Shown here: in pieces, positions 36,381 through 45,386 of the stretch | How positions within the stretch are numbered: position 1 is the stretch's first letter | Layout of the letters: each line of letters starts with the position of its first letter | NCBI RefSeq assembly: GCF_007679495.1 | Contig: NZ_VEGP01000030.1 | Location: 1 to 61,594 of the forward strand | Origin: Paenibacillus sp. 32O-W | Lineage (GTDB): Bacteria > Bacillota > Bacilli > Paenibacillales > NBRC-103111 | DNA length: 61,594 bases | Direction of reading: 5' to 3' | Made by a program: the position numbers and the translations under genes | The notes under the pieces: model-generated | The model's input: the letters and a program-made list of their open reading frames with translations, nothing else | Databases searched by the model: none | What the model was told of the DNA's origin: nothing

Positions 36381-38015
36381 TTAATTGCTTCCCTTGTAGC
36401 GCTCGTAAGCTTGCTTGTAAATGGTCATGTAATCTTCCAGCCCCATTTTCTTGACGGTCTCGACATATTTATCCCAATCCGACATCGGCTGGGAGCCTGT
36501 AATGAATTTCGCCTCCATCTCGGTGATGTAAGACTCGATATCGGAGCCGACCGTAGAGCGGAATTCAGTCTCCTCCTCGGTATAGTTGAAGCTGTTCCAG
36601 AGCTCCTTGACCGCGTAAGGCTTTGCTTTCTCCCCTACTTCTATCGACTCGGGCAGCGTCTCGGAGCCTTTGAAGTATTTCTCCTGCACATACCCGGGAT
36701 AGCTGCCGCCCAGCCAGGTAATATATTTGGCCAGCGCCTGGTCCATCGTAAGCCCTTCCGGATTGTTGGTGATTTCCTCTACAAATTCCAGCTTGCCTTC
36801 GGGAGTCGTTCTGTACGTCTGTCCTTCGATGCCCATGAAGTAGAATGTAGCCCCTTCGTCGCCGAAGAAATGGTCGATCCAGCGGACGGTCGCTTCAGGA
36901 TGCTTGTTCTTATCCGTGATGACGAAAGCTCCCGGCCATACGGCAGGCACTTTGATATGGGAATACAGCCGGTCCCCGTGCGGTCCCTCAAGCGCTCCAA
37001 GACCGACATACCCCGGTTGGTTGAGCTGGGTCTTGGGGTTCGGATTAATGGTGGCTCCGAATACGCCTTTCTGGCCTTTGGCATACAGAGCGGCCGTTTT
37101 GATCGTAAAGATTTCCTTGTCGATGAGACCCTCGGTGTACAGCTTGCGTACATATTCGATCACTTCCTTGTATTTCGGATCGATGCGGAAGAAACGCAGC
37201 TCGTTCGTCTCCGGATCTACATCGACGTATTTATGGCCCAACCCGCGGTTGCCGAACCCCCATGCTCCTCTAAGCTGCTCCAGCAGCGGATTGATCCCCC
37301 CGCCGGCATAAGGGATTTCATCCGCCTCCCCGTTCCCGTTCAGATCGGTTTCCTTGACAGCCTTTAAATATTGGTACAGCTCCTCGGTGGTCGTCGGCTC
37401 CGGCATGTTGAGCTTATCCAGCCATTCCTTGTTCACCCACAGCGGCGTACCGATAAGCATAGGCAGAAATTCCGGGCTGTAGAACGACGGGAAGGAATAG
37501 ATGTTACCGTCCGGCATCGTCAAGCCCCTCTTCAGGTCCGGATATTTCTCCAGCAAGCTTTTGAAATTGGGAGCATATTTGTCGATAAGATCGTTCAGCT
37601 TGATGAAGGTACCCTGAGCCCCGTATTTCATCAAGTCCGCGGCAGGGACCCTTGCTGAGTAGAAGGCGTCGGGATAATCTCCTCCGGCCAAAGCCAAATT
37701 GCGCTTCTCTGTCAAATTCTCGAACGGCACCAGCTGGAAGGTAATGTTCATGTTCGACATTTTGGCGTATTCTTTCCACACCAGTGTTTCCTCGAAATTA
37801 TTTCCGTTGGTCGCCGCTTTCCCCGTAAAGAAGGTTAAACTAATCGGCTCCTTCACGATCGGCATTCCCGTCAGATTAAGATTTGTAACTTCTTCCGTTT
37901 CCGGCGATGGCTCGTTTCCTTCCTTGACTTCCTTGCCGCCGCCGCTGCAGGCCGATAACAGGCTGCCGCTCATGGCGACAGTCAGCATGACGGAGGCCCA
38001 TTTATGATTTCGCAT
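36381..38015 (-). CDS. LplA-type extracellular solute-binding lipoprotein
   Basis: The start is ATG at 38015 (MRNHKWASV), with GGAGG upstream. The lipobox is LSAC. The product of about 544 residues has the Lpl-type binding fold, with GGDYPDAFYSARVPAADLMKYG near residue 110 and a calcium-loop-like segment DLNGNGEADEIPY (about 230-242), common in these proteins. It delivers a complex carbohydrate to the following two permeases. It is the third gene of module 3. The beta-helix and MBL genes downstream on the same strand may belong to the same catabolic programme. Confidence 0.92.
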   Translation of the reverse strand: MRNHKWASVMLTVAMSGSLLSACSGGGKEVKEGNEPSPETEEVTNLNLTGMPIVKEPISLTFFTGKAATNGNNFEETLVWKEYAKMSNMNITFQLVPFENLTEKRNLALAGGDYPDAFYSARVPAADLMKYGAQGTFIKLNDLIDKYAPNFKSLLEKYPDLKRGLTMPDGNIYSFPSFYSPEFLPMLIGTPLWVNKEWLDKLNMPEPTTTEELYQYLKAVKETDLNGNGEADEIPYAGGGINPLLEQLRGAWGFGNRGLGHKYVDVDPETNELRFFRIDPKYKEVIEYVRKLYTEGLIDKEIFTIKTAALYAKGQKGVFGATINPNPKTQLNQPGYVGLGALEGPHGDRLYSHIKVPAVWPGAFVITDKNKHPEATVRWIDHFFGDEGATFYFMGIEGQTYRTTPEGKLEFVEEITNNPEGLTMDQALAKYITWLGGSYPGYVQEKYFKGSETLPESIEVGEKAKPYAVKELWNSFNYTEEETEFRSTVGSDIESYITEMEAKFITGSQPMSDWDKYVETVKKMGLEDYMTIYKQAYERYKGSN

Positions 38016-38152
38016 TGCTTCTTCCTCCCTTTTCTCCATACGTTATCTATTGATTAGTTAAAAGGGGCTAGCCCCTAAGAACTCCTAATGATTCACAGTT
38101 CACTCGAACCTTTTTCAGAAAGGCCCAAAGCCATTAGTCCCGATGCGGCCCA

Positions 38153-39037
38153 TTATCCCTTGACCGCCCCGATCATAACACCTTTGACGAAATATTTCTG
38201 GAGGAACGGATACAGCAATAGAACCGGCAAGTTGGCTACAATGACCACCGCGTATTTAATCGCTTCGCCTTCCATGACGTTACGGGCATGGGAGTCATCG
38301 CCGACGCCGAGCATCTCCTGCATCTGCCCCTGGATCAGAATTTCCCGCAGGAATAGCTGCAGAGGGTATTTGTGCCGGTCGGTCAAATACATAAGGGCGC
38401 TAAAATAAGAGTTCCAGTGGCCGACACTGTAGAACAGAATCATGACCGCGATGATGGGCAGGGACAACGGCAGCACGATACGCATAAGGATGCCCAGATT
38501 GGAGCAGCCGTCGATCGAGGCGGCCTCCTGCATTTCATATGGAATGGAGCTCTGAAAAAAAGTACGCATAATCAGGATGTTGTACACGGATACCGCTCCC
38601 GGAATAATGAGCGCCCACATGGAATTGAGCATTCCCAGCTTTTTGACTAGAAGGTAGGTAGGCACCATTCCCCCGCTGAAGAACATCGTGAACACCATCA
38701 ACGCCGCGATGAGATTGCGTCCGTAGAAGTCTCTGCGAGAGAGCGGATACGCCGCCGCCACGGACAGAACCAGATTGATCGCCGTACCCACAGTCGTATA
38801 CAGGATCGTGTTCATATACCCGGATAGAATTTCATGATTCTGGAATATTTTCTTGTAACCCATCCATGTAATCTCTTTCGGCCATAGCCACACTTCTCCC
38901 TGCATAACCGCTTCGGGATGGCTGATGGACGCAACGAGGACGAAGATCAGCGGATACAGAACGATGACGGATATGACCGCCAGAATGGCGTGGACAGCCC
39001 ATTCGAACAGCTTATCACCGAAGCTTTGATTGTTCAT
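38153..39037 (-). CDS. YtcP-type carbohydrate ABC permease
   Basis: The ATG at 39037 (MNNQSFGDKLFEW) follows GGAGG by 8 nt. The product has about 294 residues, six helices, the EAA loop QEAASIDGCSNLGILMRIVLPLSLP and the family ending KYFVKGVMIGAVKG. It is the partner of the LplB-like permease, which ends 13 nt upstream. Confidence 0.92.
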   Translation of the reverse strand: MNNQSFGDKLFEWAVHAILAVISVIVLYPLIFVLVASISHPEAVMQGEVWLWPKEITWMGYKKIFQNHEILSGYMNTILYTTVGTAINLVLSVAAAYPLSRRDFYGRNLIAALMVFTMFFSGGMVPTYLLVKKLGMLNSMWALIIPGAVSVYNILIMRTFFQSSIPYEMQEAASIDGCSNLGILMRIVLPLSLPIIAVMILFYSVGHWNSYFSALMYLTDRHKYPLQLFLREILIQGQMQEMLGVGDDSHARNVMEGEAIKYAVVIVANLPVLLLYPFLQKYFVKGVMIGAVKG

Positions 39038-39049
39038 GCACTTCACCTC

Positions 39050-40009
39050 CTACCATAGGCTTGTATCATTCACTTTGCGGGCGATCCGGTTAACGATAAC
39101 CAGCAGAATAAAGTTGACCACGGAGTTGAACAGCCCGACCGCTGCGGAATAGCTGTACTGTCCGTCGATGATTCCCTTGCGGTATACATGGGTGGCAATG
39201 ACGTCGGAGGCCGGCATATTTAGCGAGTTTTGCATCAGAAATACTTTCTCGAAGCCGACGCTGAGCAGAGAGCCCATGTTCAGAATGAGCAGAATGGTGA
39301 TGGTCGGAACGATCCCCGGCAAATTGATGTGCCAGATGCGCTGCCAGCGGCTGGCTCCATCCACCCGGGCCGATTCGTGCAGCTGAGGATCGATCCCGGT
39401 CAAAGCTGCGAGATAAATGATCGAGCTCCAACCCATCTGCTGCCATACACCCGACATTACGTAGACGGTTTTGAACCAGGCGGGCTCGGTCAGGAACTCG
39501 ATAGGTTCTCCCCGGAACCAAGTGATGATCAGGTTGACCAGACCGGTCTGCGGCGACAGGAAGATAAGAATCATTCCCACCATGACGACCGTGGACAGGA
39601 AGTGAGGCGCATACGTCACCGTCTGCACGAAGCGGCTGAATGCCCTGGAACGAACCTCGTTGATCATCAGCGCCAGAATAATGGGAACCGGGAAGCCGAC
39701 GAACAATTGGTACAGCCCGATTCCGAGAGTGTTTTTGAGCAGCCGCCAGAAGTAATAGCTTTCAAAGAAACGTTCGAAATGCTGGAAGCCAACCCACGGG
39801 CTGCCCCAAATGCCTTTGGTCGCGATAAAATTTTTGAATGCGATCTGTACGCCGTACATCGGAACATATTCAAAGAGAATAAAGAATGCGATGACCGGTG
39901 CGATGAGTAAATACAAGTCCCAGTTTTTCCGTATCCGTCTTAGGATCACGGACCGTTTCCGGCTGAGACCAACCTCCGCCTGCACCGGCGGCACGGGTTG
40001 TTTTGACAA
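39050..40009 (-). CDS. LplB-type carbohydrate ABC permease
   Basis: This 319-residue permease starts with a basic cytoplasmic tail. Its first helix is LYLLIAPVIAFFILFEYVPMYGV. The EAA loop is HESARVDGASRWQRIWHINLPGI. The usual ending ARKVNDTSLW is present. It is the first gene of module 3 and is divergent from the AraC-type membrane regulator at 40234. A GGGGTGGGAG-like site precedes the ATG. Confidence 0.92.
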   Translation of the reverse strand: MSKQPVPPVQAEVGLSRKRSVILRRIRKNWDLYLLIAPVIAFFILFEYVPMYGVQIAFKNFIATKGIWGSPWVGFQHFERFFESYYFWRLLKNTLGIGLYQLFVGFPVPIILALMINEVRSRAFSRFVQTVTYAPHFLSTVVMVGMILIFLSPQTGLVNLIITWFRGEPIEFLTEPAWFKTVYVMSGVWQQMGWSSIIYLAALTGIDPQLHESARVDGASRWQRIWHINLPGIVPTITILLILNMGSLLSVGFEKVFLMQNSLNMPASDVIATHVYRKGIIDGQYSYSAAVGLFNSVVNFILLVIVNRIARKVNDTSLW

Positions 40010-40143
40010 GCTCCCACCCCTTTCGTCTATTCATTCCGGAGCATACCAGAGGACCCGGAGAAATGGGAATATACACTTCTTTCGGTAGCTTGCAGCACAT
40101 TGTCACGCAAAAAAAAATGATAACAATATAAAAAAGGGCATGT

Positions 40144-40199
40144 TTTACAATAAATCAGCTTTCTGTATAATGAAGACATGTTTCATGAAAGCGCTTCTA
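40144..40199 (+). promoter_or_regulatory. sigma-A promoter followed by a cre-like site
   Basis: TTTACA (40144-40149) and a perfect TATAAT (40166-40171) are 16 nt apart and point toward the AraC-type regulator. TGAAAGCGCTTCTA at 40186-40199 matches the core of the CcpA cre consensus and begins about 8 nt after the expected start point. CcpA bound there would act as a roadblock, tying synthesis of the module 3 regulator to carbon status. Confidence 0.7.
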
Positions 40200-40233
40200 T
40201 AAAAAGGAAGCCCGATTAAACGTAAGGGAGCAT

Positions 40234-42522
40234 GTGCGATTGAAATGGGCCTTATTGAACCGCCAAACATTGGTCTTCAAGGTTTTTTTCAGCTTTCTGG
40301 TCATCATTCTGCTGTTTTCCGTCTTCAATCTTCTGTCCGTCCATTTATTCAACCGGAGCGTGCAGAATGAGATCATCCAATACAACCGCCTGATGCTTAG
40401 AAATGCGGCGGAGCGGTACGAGACTCATCTCGAGAGGATCAGAACATTGCTGTTCGACATTTATATGAACGAACAGGTCGTAGCCTTCAACCGCCAGTTG
40501 CACAGGAAAACGGAAGACGAAATCGATTATTGGAAAGCCCGAGATGTGTTGAAGAGCCTCCGCTCCCCGGCATACAATCCGATGTTTTTTCTCAATAATT
40601 TTTTTCTCTATTTCGATTCGCAAAATTTGATTGTAGAAAAGGAAGGAACCGTCGAGGCGGAGATGATGTTTACCAAATTTTACGAGAGCGACGCCTACCC
40701 TCTCTCCTTTTGGAAGGAAGAGCTTACCAGGGACAGCAACTATGTGCTGCATCCGGAAGCGACGTTCACCGTCTCTACGTTGAATTCCTCGGTGGATGTC
40801 CAGCTCATCCCGTTTTCATTCCGGGCTACTTCCTCCAATTACTTGGCCATCGCGCTGCTGGATGCCCGGGCGCTGCAGGAAGCGTTTTTCGGCAGCGATA
40901 ACAGACATTTTATGATTTTGACCCAGGACGGCTCGCTGCTGTACCGTTCCTCCGATGACTTGGCGGCCGAGGAAATTCCTTCCTTTGCGAATGGCAAAGA
41001 GTATGGCTTGTCCGGCGATTACTATTTCTTCATCGACAGAGGAGCCGATCTAACTTATGTAACGGCAGTGCCATATGCGAATATTGCATCCCAGGTTCGA
41101 AATGCCAGCCTCATGCTGCTTCTGATCTGCGCGGTGTCCATTGTGATCGGAGTGTTCGTCAGCGTGTTCCTAAGCCGCAAGATCAACCGGCCTGTGAAGC
41201 AGATGGTCACCTCGATCTTGCGCAGAGACCCGGTTAAGCTGCAAAGCGCTATTCTGGAGTTCGATCTGATTCACCAGAACATCTATGAGCTAATGAAGGA
41301 ACGGGAATCAATCCAGAAAGACCTGTCCGGCAAAAGATCGCTGCTGACCAGCTTCGGCTACATCAACAAATTAAAGGCCATTACATCCGATATTAACGAG
41401 TGGAAAGATATCGCCGAGATGGACGAACCGTTCGTGATCGTGCTCTATCAGCTTCACTTCAAAACCCGGATCGTCGCCGGCAGCCAGATGAAGCCCGAGC
41501 GGATGGCCTATTACATCCAGGAGTATATCAATGTCGTCATTTCCGAAAGAATGCCTTCCGCTCATACATTTCAAATCGAGAACAACCAGATTCTATCCCT
41601 GATCCGCAGCGAGGAAATCCCAGGGGCATTGGAGGACGCTCTGGCAAGGCTGAAAGAGATTTTGGATCGGGATAAGTCTTATTTTCTGGTGACCATTGCT
41701 GTAAGCTCGGTCTATGATCAGGCAGCCAAGCTTAGCGAGGCTTACCGCCAAGTGCTGGAGCTGGCACTGCAGGCACGGCCGCTGGATGAATGCCAGGTGA
41801 TCCGGGATTACCGGCGGCTTCCAGCCCATCCCGTTCTCACAGTGCCCCAGGAGCAGGAGCTGTACGCCAATTTGCAGGCGGGCAACCACCTCTTCTGTAC
41901 CGCCTTCATGGAACGAATGCTGGATCAGATGGATAAGAAGGAGGCCAGCCTGCATCAGCTTCGAGAGCTGGCTATGGGGGTCGTCGTGAGGGTGGCTAAA
42001 ATGCTGGAGCCTTTCGGGGTGGACGCAGATTCATCCATGCGTCAAAAGCAGCTTGAGCTCATGGAGGAATGCTGTACGATTGAGCAGTTCAAGCAATTCC
42101 TGGCCCAGTTGTTTCATACGTCGGCGGACATCGTTCAGTCCAGAAAACAAGAGGAGGACCCGATCATCACCTTCGTCATGAATTATGTGGTAAACCGCTT
42201 TGCCGAAGATTTATCTCTCGATCTGCTGGCCGATAAGCTGAATCTGTCGGTAGCGTACTTATCCGTCTATATCAAGGAGAAGACCGGAGCCAATTTCAGC
42301 GAGCACATTAATGCGGTCCGCATCAGCAAGGCGAAGGAGATGCTGCTCGAAACCGATTTGAGCGTGAAGGAAATCAGCTTGAGAATCGGATACCAGAACG
42401 TCACCTCCTTCATTCGAATGTTCAAGAAAATGACGGGCAGCCCGCCGGGAGAATACCGGAAGAACAAGCTGATCGAAGCCGGGGGCGGTGAATTCCCTGA
42501 CCGGGTCACCGCCTCAGATTGA
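40234..42522 (+). CDS. membrane-bound sensor with AraC-type DNA-binding domain
   Basis: This 762-residue one-component regulator combines sensing and DNA binding. Helix 1 is VFFSFLVIILLFSVFNLLSV (about residues 13-33). An extracellular Cache-like sensor of about 240 residues follows, then helix 2 at about 288-310 (LMLLLICAVSIVIGVFVSVF). A long cytoplasmic linker leads to a C-terminal AraC double HTH (LSLDLLADKLNLSVAYLSVYIKEKTG and ISLRIGYQNVTSFIRMFKKMTGSPPGEYRK). The GTG at 40234 follows GGGAG. There is no kinase domain, so the signal passes directly. It is divergent from module 3 and probably controls it. Confidence 0.9.
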   Translation: MRLKWALLNRQTLVFKVFFSFLVIILLFSVFNLLSVHLFNRSVQNEIIQYNRLMLRNAAERYETHLERIRTLLFDIYMNEQVVAFNRQLHRKTEDEIDYWKARDVLKSLRSPAYNPMFFLNNFFLYFDSQNLIVEKEGTVEAEMMFTKFYESDAYPLSFWKEELTRDSNYVLHPEATFTVSTLNSSVDVQLIPFSFRATSSNYLAIALLDARALQEAFFGSDNRHFMILTQDGSLLYRSSDDLAAEEIPSFANGKEYGLSGDYYFFIDRGADLTYVTAVPYANIASQVRNASLMLLLICAVSIVIGVFVSVFLSRKINRPVKQMVTSILRRDPVKLQSAILEFDLIHQNIYELMKERESIQKDLSGKRSLLTSFGYINKLKAITSDINEWKDIAEMDEPFVIVLYQLHFKTRIVAGSQMKPERMAYYIQEYINVVISERMPSAHTFQIENNQILSLIRSEEIPGALEDALARLKEILDRDKSYFLVTIAVSSVYDQAAKLSEAYRQVLELALQARPLDECQVIRDYRRLPAHPVLTVPQEQELYANLQAGNHLFCTAFMERMLDQMDKKEASLHQLRELAMGVVVRVAKMLEPFGVDADSSMRQKQLELMEECCTIEQFKQFLAQLFHTSADIVQSRKQEEDPIITFVMNYVVNRFAEDLSLDLLADKLNLSVAYLSVYIKEKTGANFSEHINAVRISKAKEMLLETDLSVKEISLRIGYQNVTSFIRMFKKMTGSPPGEYRKNKLIEAGGGEFPDRVTASD

Positions 42523-42583
42523 GACCGCAGCCGTATTATTTTTTGTCCCTTGACCGGCCTCCCTCCCTGTGAAAATGTATATA

Positions 42584-42608
42584 GGGGCGAGCTCTCATCG
42601 CCCGCCCC
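42584..42608. terminator. GC-rich stem-loop between convergent genes
   Basis: GGGGCG and CGCCCC form a stem around a 13-nt loop, 7 nt before the stop of the leftward kinase gene and about 60 nt after the regulator gene. There is no T-run. It probably works in both directions. Confidence 0.5.
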
Positions 42609-42615
42609 TACTGAA

Positions 42616-44364
42616 TTACAAAATAAAGTAAAACATGACGCCTTTCTGGCTATTTACCACCCCATACTTACTCTCATGCAGCTCCAGAATATGCTTGACA
42701 ATAGCCAGCCCGAGACCCGTGCCCCCCGTTTTCCGGTTGCGTGACCGCTCGGCGCGGTAGAACCGTTCCCATATATGCTCCAATTGGTCCGGAGGAATCC
42801 CGTCACCTTCATTTTCTATAGACATCCGCACGCGTCCCTCTTCATCCTCGATCCGTACGGTGATCTCGCTTCCGGGAACCGCATACCGGATCGCATTAAC
42901 CAAAATATTGAAGATCACCTGCTCGATTTTCTCTTGATCCGCATGGACGACCGGCTCGTTGGCCGTGACGGTCACTACCTTCAATTGCTTGTCGTTCAGA
43001 TGGTGGGACAATTTATCGACGATCTCCTCCATCAGCTCGCTTACCCAGAAGCTGCTTTTCCTCAGCTTGATGGTTCCGGATTCCAGCTTCGTCAATTCGA
43101 GCATATCTCTCACCAACGCCTCCATCTTTCCGGTCTCATCCAAGATGACATCCAGATACCGCTCCCGCTTGCTCTCCCCCACGCCGTCCTTCAAGCCTTC
43201 GGCGAAGCCGCGAACAATGCTCAGCGGTGTTTTAAGCTCATGGGAAGCGTTGGACACGAACTCCTTCTGCATCTGCTCTATGCGCTGCTTGTGCTCCATA
43301 TCTTCCCGAAGCTGCCGGTTGGCCTGATGCAACTCCTGCAGCGTGGTATCGAGCTTCTCGGACAAGCCGTTCAGGCTGTCGGACAGACTCCCGAATTCAT
43401 CCTGGCTGCGAATCGGAGATTTCACCGAAAAATCGAGCCTGGCCATTCTCAGTGCAATCCGGTTAAGGGAAAGCAGCGGCTTGGCCACTATTTTGGAAAA
43501 AATAAGGGAAAGCAAGAGAATGAGTGCGCACCCTCCGATTCCGATATACATATAAAACAATTGCAGTGCATCATTGGCTTCACTGATTTGCTGCAAGGAG
43601 GTTATCGCCATGATGAGCTCATTGACCCGCCCTTCCTTCATGACCGGCTGAATGGCCACCAGCAAGCGCATTCCTGTCCAAGGCTCCGTCCACTCTTCGA
43701 TGACGGATTGGCCGTTATGAAGCTTGCTCTCATGTGCTTCCGACAGGGGAAACCATTCGTCAAGAGCCAGCCAAAGCATCCCCTGGCGCAAATTCAAATG
43801 GTTGGGATCAGGCAGCAGCAAATCGGTAATCTGGCCCGAAATCCGCTCGAGCTCCAGTTCTTCTACTCCCTTGAGGCTGCCGATATCCTGGGCCCCTTCC
43901 TTTTTGATAACGACAGGGTAGAAGAAATCATTCGTTCCCTCCTCGAACAGCCCTTCGACCTCAATCCAATCCCCGCGCATCAGATTGGCATTCAATAAAT
44001 TTTCCCGGTCCGAAGGGTGAATCAGAGACAAGGAAATTTTGACGAAATGCCCGTCATTCTCCCGGATGGTGATACGGAAAGGAGTTTCTCGCTTCATATG
44101 GCCTTCCGGGGTCAGAATCGCCAATTGAGTTTTATATCGGGTAATGAACAAGGCAATTTCCCGGTCCATTCGCGTATCATCCCACTGCTTCAGGGCATAT
44201 TGCTGCTCGAAGGCCAGAAGCTTCTTCTCCAGGTCCGCCATCTTCTTATGCTGATAGAACTTTTCAAAGAACAGAAGCTGTCCTAGCATGATGATGGCAT
44301 AGAACAGCAGGAAGAAGAGCGCGGTGATCGCGAACAGCTTGAATACGACGCCCCGCCTCTTCAT
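42616..44364 (-). CDS. OmpR-family partner sensor histidine kinase
   Basis: This 582-residue kinase has two helices (about residues 8-32 and 270-292) around a large extracellular sensor of about 235 residues, then HAMP. A coiled coil follows (LQELHQANRQLREDMEHKQRIEQM). HisKA is SNASHELKTPLSIVRGFAEGL. HATPase_c has the N box NILVNAIRYA, FYRAERSRN and GTGLGLAIVKHILELH. The start overlaps the regulator stop by 4 nt (ATGA). Signal unknown. Confidence 0.92.
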   Translation of the reverse strand: MKRRGVVFKLFAITALFFLLFYAIIMLGQLLFFEKFYQHKKMADLEKKLLAFEQQYALKQWDDTRMDREIALFITRYKTQLAILTPEGHMKRETPFRITIRENDGHFVKISLSLIHPSDRENLLNANLMRGDWIEVEGLFEEGTNDFFYPVVIKKEGAQDIGSLKGVEELELERISGQITDLLLPDPNHLNLRQGMLWLALDEWFPLSEAHESKLHNGQSVIEEWTEPWTGMRLLVAIQPVMKEGRVNELIMAITSLQQISEANDALQLFYMYIGIGGCALILLLSLIFSKIVAKPLLSLNRIALRMARLDFSVKSPIRSQDEFGSLSDSLNGLSEKLDTTLQELHQANRQLREDMEHKQRIEQMQKEFVSNASHELKTPLSIVRGFAEGLKDGVGESKRERYLDVILDETGKMEALVRDMLELTKLESGTIKLRKSSFWVSELMEEIVDKLSHHLNDKQLKVVTVTANEPVVHADQEKIEQVIFNILVNAIRYAVPGSEITVRIEDEEGRVRMSIENEGDGIPPDQLEHIWERFYRAERSRNRKTGGTGLGLAIVKHILELHESKYGVVNSQKGVMFYFIL

Positions 44365-45041
44365 AAGTCTTCCTCAAATTTATAGCCGGCGCGGATGACT
44401 GTTCGGATATGGCGGGCCTCGCCGCCCAGCTTGCTGCGCAATTTCTTAATGTGCGTATCGACAACCCGCAGATCGCCGAAATAATCGAAGCCCCAGACGT
44501 TGTCCAGTATCGTCTCCCGGGAAAGCACGATGCCGGCGTTTTTGACCAGAAACAGCAGCAGTTCATATTCCTTCGGTGTCAGCTCGATCCGCTGCCCCTC
44601 TATCTCTACGCAATGGGCTCGCTTGTTAATCGTAAGCCGGCCGAAGACCATCAGATGATCGTCCCGGCCAATCGTTCCTTCCACCCGCTTCATTAAAGTT
44701 TTGGCCCGAGCGACCAGCACCTTGGGGCTGAAGGGCTTGGTCACGTAATCGTCCGCCCCCAGCTCGAAGCCCAGCATTTTATCATCATCTTCCGATTTCG
44801 CGGTAAGCATAATGATCGGCAAATCCGACTTCGAACGGATGGACTTGCAGACGGTCCATCCATCCAGCTCCGGCATCAGAATATCGAGGATGACGAGATC
44901 GACCTGCAAATACTCGAGCATTTCCAACGCTTGCTTGCCGTTCTCCGCCTCATATACGGTCCAATGGTCCCGCTCGAAATAGTCTGCCAGAATTTCGCGG
45001 ATCCGGCTTTCATCCTCTATCAAGAGCACCTTCCACTCCAT
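44361..45041 (-). CDS. OmpR/PhoB-family response regulator
   Basis: This 226-residue regulator has a receiver domain (IEDESRIRE, phosphoacceptor in LVILDILMPELDG, and VTKPFSPKVL). The winged helix has LTPKEYELLLFLVKNAGIVLSRE and HIKKLRSKLGGEARHIRTVIRAGYKFE. It is first in a two-gene operon with its kinase. Targets are unknown; the nearest rightward genes are the phosphatidyltransferase-like/DedA pair. Confidence 0.93.
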   Translation of the reverse strand: MEWKVLLIEDESRIREILADYFERDHWTVYEAENGKQALEMLEYLQVDLVILDILMPELDGWTVCKSIRSKSDLPIIMLTAKSEDDDKMLGFELGADDYVTKPFSPKVLVARAKTLMKRVEGTIGRDDHLMVFGRLTINKRAHCVEIEGQRIELTPKEYELLLFLVKNAGIVLSRETILDNVWGFDYFGDLRVVDTHIKKLRSKLGGEARHIRTVIRAGYKFEEDL

Positions 45042-45139
45042 TTAGCGTCCCCCGTTTACCGTTCAAGTATAATTCGCTTCTGTCTGAAGCAGCCAGGCTG
45101 CCTGTATGGTTAGTGCGAACAGAAGACATCTCTTACCCC

Positions 45140-45148
45140 AGTATAGCA
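45140..45148 (-). promoter_or_regulatory. extended -10 promoter of the two-component operon
   Basis: On the leftward strand TGCTATACT is an extended -10 element about 100 nt before the regulator start. No good -35 was seen. On the rightward side TATAAT at 45290-45295, about 90 nt before the phosphatidyltransferase-like gene, is the best -10 candidate. Nothing else is seen in the 345-nt gap. Confidence 0.4.
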
Positions 45149-45386
45149 AACTGTTGTGTTTTCTATGTGTTTGCCTGCTATTCTATTTTACTTATACTAA
45201 GATGCGGCCGGAAGGCATGCCCCATATTCCGTATCGCGGTTTATGCCCGGCTCCTTTTTCTTGAACACATGGAATACACATCGTGAAACTATAATAGAGT
45301 AAATGCAGTACCGGAACTAGAGAAAAAAGAAGTTTTTCCAATCTCCGGGGGCAGTTTATCGCAGAAATTAAGGAGGAAGTATTGCG

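Noticed and set aside
36096-37367. Plus-strand open frame of 423 codons
   Set aside because: Antisense to the MBL-fold and LplA-like genes, which have clear motifs, lipoboxes and ribosome binding sites.
42775-43998. Plus-strand open frame of 407 codons
   Set aside because: Antisense to a kinase with full HisKA and HATPase motifs; no start signal or domain on the plus strand.
45284-45312. TGAAAC with a downstream CAGTACC as a possible ECF sigma (SigX/SigW) promoter of the PssA-like gene
   Set aside because: The -10 part does not match CGTA/CGAC at the right distance. TATAAT nearby is at least as good.
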